NCBI GenBank assembly: GCA_002386065.1
Contig: DGES01000106.1
Location: forward strand, 1 to 19,287
Direction: 5' to 3'
From: Firmicutes bacterium UBA3920
Lineage (GTDB): Bacteria > Bacillota > Clostridia > Caldicoprobacterales > Xylanivirgaceae
DNA length: 19,287 bases
A model generated the notes under the pieces. The model was not told where the DNA came from, ran no database searches, and worked only from the letters and a program-made list of their open reading frames with translations. Position numbers and translations under genes: made by a program. Below, piece after piece: positions 14,892 through 19,287 of the stretch (the stretch's first letter is position 1; each line of letters starts with the position of its first letter).

Positions 14892-16340
14892 ATGCCTGTA
14901 TTAGAATTGAATGTAAATATTACCCTCCTTATAATGCTCATCAATATAGGTTTTGCATTCGTAATTGTCTTTTTAGAGAGGCGTAATCCAACAACAACTT
15001 GGACATGGTTATTTGTACTCATGTTCATACCTATAATAGGATTTGTTCTCTATTTATTTATAGGACAGGATATGCGCAAAAAAAAGCTATTCGCTCAAAA
15101 GGAGGAAATTGATCTAAAGAGCATTGCAGATCGACAATCAGCCCTCATAAAGAATAGGACGCTAGATGAAATCAAACCCGTTGCTCAAAAACACAGCGAT
15201 ATAATCCAGCTTCAACTTCGCAATAGTCAATCTGTATATACACAAAATAATAAAGTTACAATACTTAATAATGGAGATGAAAAATTTCCTGCACTTTTTA
15301 AAGCAATTAAAGAAGCTAAAGATCATGTACATCTTGAATACTATATAATCCGATATGACAATCTTGGCAAGATGCTGCAAAAATTGCTCATAGAAAAAGC
15401 TCAAGAAGGAGTTGAGGTGAGACTTCTATACGATGGGATGGGTTGCAGAAAGGTACCTCGAAGATATTTTTCTGAACTAAGCAAAGCTGGAGTACAAGTA
15501 GCCGAATTTTATCCTCCAAAACTTCCCTATGTCAACTTTCGTCTAAACTATAGAAACCATAGAAAAATCGCAATTATAGATGGAGAAAAGGCATTCACTG
15601 GTGGATTGAATATAGGGGATGAATATAAAGGATTGGTCAAAAAATATGGCTTTTGGAGAGATATTCATTCAATGCTAGAAGGAGAATCCGTAGATTATTT
15701 TCAGATACGATTTATGGTAGATTGGCATTTTGCTTATGGTGAAAGACTCCCCTTTGAACAGCGATATTTCCCACATAAACCAATTGTAGGTAATACAGGG
15801 GTTCAGGTAGTTTCTAGCGGCCCAGACTCTACGTGGGCAGCAATACATCAAGGGTATTTTAAGATGATAACCAATGCAAAAAAGAATATATATCTACAAA
15901 CTCCTTATCTCATACCTGATGATAGTATATTAGAGGCACTTAAAATCGCTGCACTTGGAGGGGTAGATGTACGAATAATAATACCATGTAAGCCTGATCA
16001 TCCATTTGTATATTGGGCATCTACATCTTATGCAGGTGAACTCATAGATGCAGGAGTAAAAGTATATACTTATGACAATGGCTTTTTGCATAGTAAATTA
16101 TTGATAGTCGATGGAGAAATTGTCTCAATGGGTAGTGCTAATATGGATATAAGAAGTTTTAAGCTGAGCTTTGAGTTGAATGCCTTCGTATATGATGAAG
16201 AAGTAGCAAAGGAGTTTGAACAAGTTTTTATACAAGATCTTAAATGTAGTACCCTTATTACCAAAGAATTATATGCCCAGCGATCTAATTATATCAAATT
16301 TAAAGAATCAATATCTAGATTATTGTCACCGATACTTTAA
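14892..16340 (+). CDS. cls: cardiolipin synthase (phospholipase D family)
   Basis: The enzyme condenses two phosphatidylglycerol molecules to cardiolipin and glycerol at the cytoplasmic membrane. The 482 residues are the usual length. Two hydrophobic segments at about 8-28 and 38-58 anchor it. Two phospholipase-D motifs HxKxxxxD follow: H223, K225, D230 (NHRKIAIIDG) and H400, K402, D407 (LHSKLLIVDG, then SANMDIRS). The ATG is preceded by AGGGGAGGA. It stands alone, about 165 bp after the methyltransferase gene, and ends in the terminator shared with nrdJ. Confidence 0.95.
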   Translation: MPVLELNVNITLLIMLINIGFAFVIVFLERRNPTTTWTWLFVLMFIPIIGFVLYLFIGQDMRKKKLFAQKEEIDLKSIADRQSALIKNRTLDEIKPVAQKHSDIIQLQLRNSQSVYTQNNKVTILNNGDEKFPALFKAIKEAKDHVHLEYYIIRYDNLGKMLQKLLIEKAQEGVEVRLLYDGMGCRKVPRRYFSELSKAGVQVAEFYPPKLPYVNFRLNYRNHRKIAIIDGEKAFTGGLNIGDEYKGLVKKYGFWRDIHSMLEGESVDYFQIRFMVDWHFAYGERLPFEQRYFPHKPIVGNTGVQVVSSGPDSTWAAIHQGYFKMITNAKKNIYLQTPYLIPDDSILEALKIAALGGVDVRIIIPCKPDHPFVYWASTSYAGELIDAGVKVYTYDNGFLHSKLLIVDGEIVSMGSANMDIRSFKLSFELNAFVYDEEVAKEFEQVFIQDLKCSTLITKELYAQRSNYIKFKESISRLLSPIL

Positions 16341-16382
16341 AAAAACAGACTCCTCCAAAATATTTTGGAGGAGTCTGTTTTT
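16341..16382. terminator. perfect bidirectional terminator between cls and nrdJ
   Basis: The two 21-bp arms (16341-16361 and 16362-16382) are exact reverse complements with the core CAGACTCCTCCAAAAT. A-runs on the left and T-runs on the right serve both strands. It starts directly after the cls stop codon and abuts the nrdJ stop codon, so it ends both convergent genes. Confidence 0.93.
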
Positions 16383-18764
16383 TTAATTACATTTTGAATA
16401 TCCACATGCTCTACACACTACACATCCACCTTCATGTTCCATTATAGCGCCACATTCAGGACATATACCGTTCAACTTTCGCTCTTTATCTGCACTAACT
16501 CCTAGATATATACCTCCATTTTTTCTCTGAGGATTTTGGCATATCTCCTTTAAAGAACATAATGAACAGTTTCCAAGGCATGAATGCCTATCTATCATAT
16601 CTTGATTGCCTATATCTATACCATTTGCCTCATTTAGTTCATCATCTAGCTGAAGCATTGCCACTTTTTCCAATACCCGTCCTATGGCATCCGGACAGGA
16701 TAGCACCTTGAGTCCTTTCTGTCTGAGTGTTGAATGACATCTTATTCCCTTTAACTGTTCTATTATAGTCTCCACATCTATTCCAGAACGAAGTGCTAAT
16801 GATATAAGACGGCTAGTGGCCTCTGACTGAGAAGGACAGCCACCTGCCCTACCTAGATTAGCAAACACTTCACATATCCCTTTTTCATCATAATTAACTG
16901 TTATATATAGGTTCCCACAACCTATCTTTACCTTCTCAGTTATTCCCATTGTGACATCTGGACGTTCACGTGGAATAATCTTATCTTCTCTAATCTCTGC
17001 ACCTTCTGACATACGCTGTTCTATTTCATTTCCCAAAGTCTTTTTTTCTTTAGGCTTCACAGTAAGAACTTGTCCATCTCTGCTGCCATCCCTGTAGATA
17101 GTTACACCTTTGCAACCAAGTTCATATGCAAGCCAATATACTTTTCCCACATCTTCTCTAGTCGCACTATTAGGAAAGTTTACTGTTTTTGATACAGCAT
17201 TATCTGTATGTCTTTGAAATGCAGCCTGCATCTTTATATGATACTCCGGCGATACATCATGGGCACATACAAAGCACTCTCGCACATCCGATGGTATAGC
17301 TTCAATATTCTGTATAGAACCGCGAGCCGCTATATCACGCATGAGAGAATCTGAATAAAATCCCCGCTCAATTGCAACCTCTTTAAAATATGGATGAACC
17401 TCTAAGAGTTCATCATTGTCCATCACATTTCGTACAAAAGATATGGCAAACAATGGCTCTATACCGCTACTTGTCCCACATATTATGCTTATAGTACCTG
17501 TAGGGGCAATTGTAGTAGTTGTGGCATTTCTAAGTTTGAGCCCTCTACTTTTCCATACGCTCTTGTCATAGTAGGGAAATACACCTCGTACTTTTGCCAA
17601 CTCCATAGAAGCCTTTTTAGAGCGTTCCTGTATAAAACCCATTACATCCTCCGCTATTTGGATAGCCTCTTCACTATTATAAGGTATTCCCAACTTAAAT
17701 AGCATATCGGCAAAACCCATTACACCTAGACCTATCTTACGACTACCCTTTGTCACCTTCTCTATTTCAGGTAATGGATATTTATTTATATCTATTACAT
17801 TATCCAAAAAGTGAATCGAGGAATCTACAACCCTTCCAAGTTTTTCATAATCAATTTCATATTTCCCACTGCCATTTATTTTGAGCATCTTGGATAGATT
17901 TATAGAACCTAGATTACAGCTCTCAAATGGAAGAAGCGGTTGCTCACCACAGGGATTTGTACTCTCTATATCCCCTATTTCTGGCAGTACATTATCAGCA
18001 TTTATTCTGTCTAAAAATACTATACCTGGTTCCCCATTGTTCCAGGCATTTTCCACAATCAGATCAAATACCTTTCTGGCATTTAGTTTGCCACAGGGAT
18101 TTCCTGTTCTAGGATCTATGAGAACATAGTCAGAATCATTTTCCACTGCCTTCATAAAATCTTCAGTAATACCTACACTTATATTAAAATTTGTTATCTC
18201 TTCATTATTCTTCTTACAATCTATAAAGTCTAATATATCAGGATGATCAATCCTTAATATCCCCATATTAGCTCCTCGTCTCGTGCCACCCTGTTTAACT
18301 GCCTCTGTAGCTGCATTAAATACTTTCATAAAACTCACTGGACCACTGGCCACTCCACCAGTGGATCTTACGGTAGAGCCTTTTCCTCTAAGCCTTGAAA
18401 AGCTAAAACCTGTTCCACCACCACTTTTATGTATGAGGGCAGCATTCTTTACGGCATCAAATATTCCTTCCATAGAGTCCTCTACAGGTAAGACAAAACA
18501 GGCCGATAGTTGTCCAAGGGGACGACCTGCATTCATAAGTGTAGGAGAGTTTGGCATAAACTCCAAATTGGACATAAGATCAAAAAACTCTTGTTCTAAT
18601 ACCTCTATATCTGTTTCACTAGAATAGTTAATATCAGCCTGGGCCACTGCCCTAGCTACTCGCCTAAACATATCCTCAGGGCTTTCAAGTAAATTCCCCT
18701 CTTCATCTTTGGCCAGATATCTCCTCTCTAACACCTTGATGGCATTGTCTGTCAACTTCTCCAT
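16383..18764 (-). CDS. nrdJ: adenosylcobalamin-dependent (class II) ribonucleotide reductase
   Basis: NrdJ reduces ribonucleotides to deoxyribonucleotides using an adenosylcobalamin-derived thiyl radical and works with or without oxygen. The protein has 793 residues. By analogy with the T. maritima enzyme, the radical Cys is C272 in NPCGE with N270 and E274, and the redox pair is C89 (LSACFVLP) and C283 (FESCNLGSINL). After the barrel comes a TSCPD-type domain (about 600-690), then an unusual cysteine cluster (C729, C733, C736, C742), and a terminal zinc-ribbon (C768, C771, C781, C784, C787, C792; ends CGYSKCN). The ATG has GAGGAGG 7 nt upstream. No ATP-cone is obvious at the N-terminus. NrdR boxes lie upstream. 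Confidence 0.96.
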   Translation of the reverse strand: MEKLTDNAIKVLERRYLAKDEEGNLLESPEDMFRRVARAVAQADINYSSETDIEVLEQEFFDLMSNLEFMPNSPTLMNAGRPLGQLSACFVLPVEDSMEGIFDAVKNAALIHKSGGGTGFSFSRLRGKGSTVRSTGGVASGPVSFMKVFNAATEAVKQGGTRRGANMGILRIDHPDILDFIDCKKNNEEITNFNISVGITEDFMKAVENDSDYVLIDPRTGNPCGKLNARKVFDLIVENAWNNGEPGIVFLDRINADNVLPEIGDIESTNPCGEQPLLPFESCNLGSINLSKMLKINGSGKYEIDYEKLGRVVDSSIHFLDNVIDINKYPLPEIEKVTKGSRKIGLGVMGFADMLFKLGIPYNSEEAIQIAEDVMGFIQERSKKASMELAKVRGVFPYYDKSVWKSRGLKLRNATTTTIAPTGTISIICGTSSGIEPLFAISFVRNVMDNDELLEVHPYFKEVAIERGFYSDSLMRDIAARGSIQNIEAIPSDVRECFVCAHDVSPEYHIKMQAAFQRHTDNAVSKTVNFPNSATREDVGKVYWLAYELGCKGVTIYRDGSRDGQVLTVKPKEKKTLGNEIEQRMSEGAEIREDKIIPRERPDVTMGITEKVKIGCGNLYITVNYDEKGICEVFANLGRAGGCPSQSEATSRLISLALRSGIDVETIIEQLKGIRCHSTLRQKGLKVLSCPDAIGRVLEKVAMLQLDDELNEANGIDIGNQDMIDRHSCLGNCSLCSLKEICQNPQRKNGGIYLGVSADKERKLNGICPECGAIMEHEGGCVVCRACGYSKCN

Positions 18765-18792
18765 TTTATTTCCTCCTCACGTATATCTTTCT

Positions 18793-18821
18793 CATATAAA
18801 TATCTACGTTTTAAATATAAC
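18793..18821. repeat. 29-bp direct repeat, copy A (nrdJ upstream region)
   Basis: This copy is identical to 18858-18886 except for one base, a T where the other copy has C in the ACGTTC context. It lies 28 bp before the nrdJ start codon, probably in its untranslated leader. Start-to-start distance is 65 bp. Function is unknown. Confidence 0.8.
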
Positions 18822-18857
18822 ATCTCTTGTTATTCTTTTTATGTCCTTCGGCGTATC

Positions 18858-18886
18858 CATATAAATATCTACGTTCTAAATATAAC
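18858..18886. repeat. 29-bp direct repeat, copy B (nrdJ upstream region)
   Basis: This is the partner of 18793-18821 with a single mismatch. It lies just downstream, in the sense of nrdJ transcription, of the candidate -10 hexamer at 18923-18928. Confidence 0.8.
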
Positions 18887-18922
18887 TGCTAAATTTGAAA
18901 TGTTATAGTACTTTCATTACTA

Positions 18923-18928
18923 ATTATA
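18923..18928 (-). promoter_or_regulatory. candidate -10 hexamer of nrdJ
   Basis: A consensus TATAAT is present on the minus strand. No good -35 lies at 16-18 bp, so the call is weak. It would put the NrdR boxes just upstream of the promoter core and leave a leader of about 150 nt. Confidence 0.35.
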
Positions 18929-18958
18929 CTTCTCTAAAGCTGCAATTAACGCATATGG

Positions 18959-19005
18959 ACAATATATATTGTATGTATGGAATTGTAATACACTATATAT
19001 TGTAG
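18959..19005. promoter_or_regulatory. tandem NrdR boxes upstream of nrdJ
   Basis: Two near-palindromic 16-mers are present: ACAATATATATTGTAT (18959-18974) and ACACTATATATTGTAG (18990-19005). Both fit the known NrdR-box pattern (acaCwATATaTwGtgt) with one or a few mismatches. Their start-to-start distance is 31 bp, about three helical turns, the phased pairing described for NrdR sites. NrdR represses ribonucleotide reductase genes when dATP is plentiful. The nrdR gene itself is not in the window. Confidence 0.8.
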
Positions 19006-19105
19006 CATTTTTGGTCTCTCTAGTCAAAAACTAAAAATACTATTTAAACTAGTTTATAACCCTTGGCATCTAGTCTGACCATATTATATCCCATTATCTC
19101 CAAAA

Positions 19106-19147
19106 ACAAAAAAAGGCTTTCTAATAGATATACTCGCCTTTTTTTGT
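19106..19147. terminator. bidirectional terminator-like hairpin near the right edge
   Basis: ACAAAAAAAGGC (19106-19117) and GCCTTTTTTTGT (19136-19147) are exact complements around an 18-nt loop. The stem is short in G+C but has T-runs on either strand. It probably ends a gene lying to the right of the window, or insulates nrdJ from it. Confidence 0.5.
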
Positions 19148-19287
19148 CTAACATTAACCATTTTCAAAACTATTATTTGCCCCAGTTGCAAAATATCTAA
19201 TAAAATCAGTAGTATATTTAATAACATTTAATCATATAGCTCATTGAAATATTTCAAAATATAATTCTAAAACCTAGTATTAAAATT

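Larger units (their letters stand above)
18765..19287. other. 523-bp non-coding region upstream of nrdJ to the window edge
   Basis: In order from nrdJ it holds the two 29-bp direct repeats, a candidate -10, the NrdR box pair and a bidirectional terminator-like hairpin. From 19148 to 19287 the sequence is AT-rich and I see no gene or element in it. Confidence 0.6.

Overview
The window looks like chromosomal DNA of a low-GC, Gram-positive anaerobe of the Clostridia type. The evidence is AT-rich sequence, strong G-rich Shine-Dalgarno sites before almost every gene, several TTG/GTG starts, a full set of [FeFe]-hydrogenase maturases, a coenzyme-B12-dependent (class II) ribonucleotide reductase, and a clostridial-style aldo/keto reductase with ferredoxin-like clusters. 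No rRNA, tRNA, CRISPR array, transposase or phage gene was seen.

Left part (about 109-6928, + strand): one tightly packed operon of seven genes. In order they are a membrane-anchored TPR protein, a BcrA-type ABC ATPase, two tandemly duplicated ABC-2-type permeases, a second TPR protein, an ECF-type sigma factor whose TTG start lies inside the end of the second TPR gene, and a third TPR protein. A sigma-A-like promoter (116-145) is covered by a perfect 14-bp dyad (109-139). The three TPR genes have diverged along most of their length but share a roughly 310-bp block that is nearly identical in DNA, including silent positions, which points to recent gene conversion. I recognise no named system here. 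It is the best candidate in the window for something undescribed: a sigma factor, an ABC exporter and extracytoplasmic TPR proteins in one unit, loosely like the B. subtilis sigY-yxlCDEFG operon but with TPR proteins in place of the known regulators.

Middle part (10864 down to 6933, - strand): the H-cluster maturation operon, in the order TM1266-like regulator, hydG, hydF, hydE. It is driven by a good promoter (11161-11189). The roughly 290-nt leader can fold into several hairpins and ends in a terminator-like stem just before the first gene, so attenuation or a riboswitch-like control is possible. The structural hydrogenase (hydA) is not in the window. A [4Fe-4S] aldo/keto reductase is transcribed divergently.

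Right part (12600-19287): ordinary housekeeping genes. They are rpiB (-), an rsuA-like pseudouridine synthase with an rsmC-like methyltransferase (+), cardiolipin synthase (+), and nrdJ (-). cls and nrdJ converge on a perfect bidirectional terminator. Upstream of nrdJ are two NrdR-box-like palindromes 31 bp apart and a 29-bp direct repeat, so nrdJ is probably under NrdR control.
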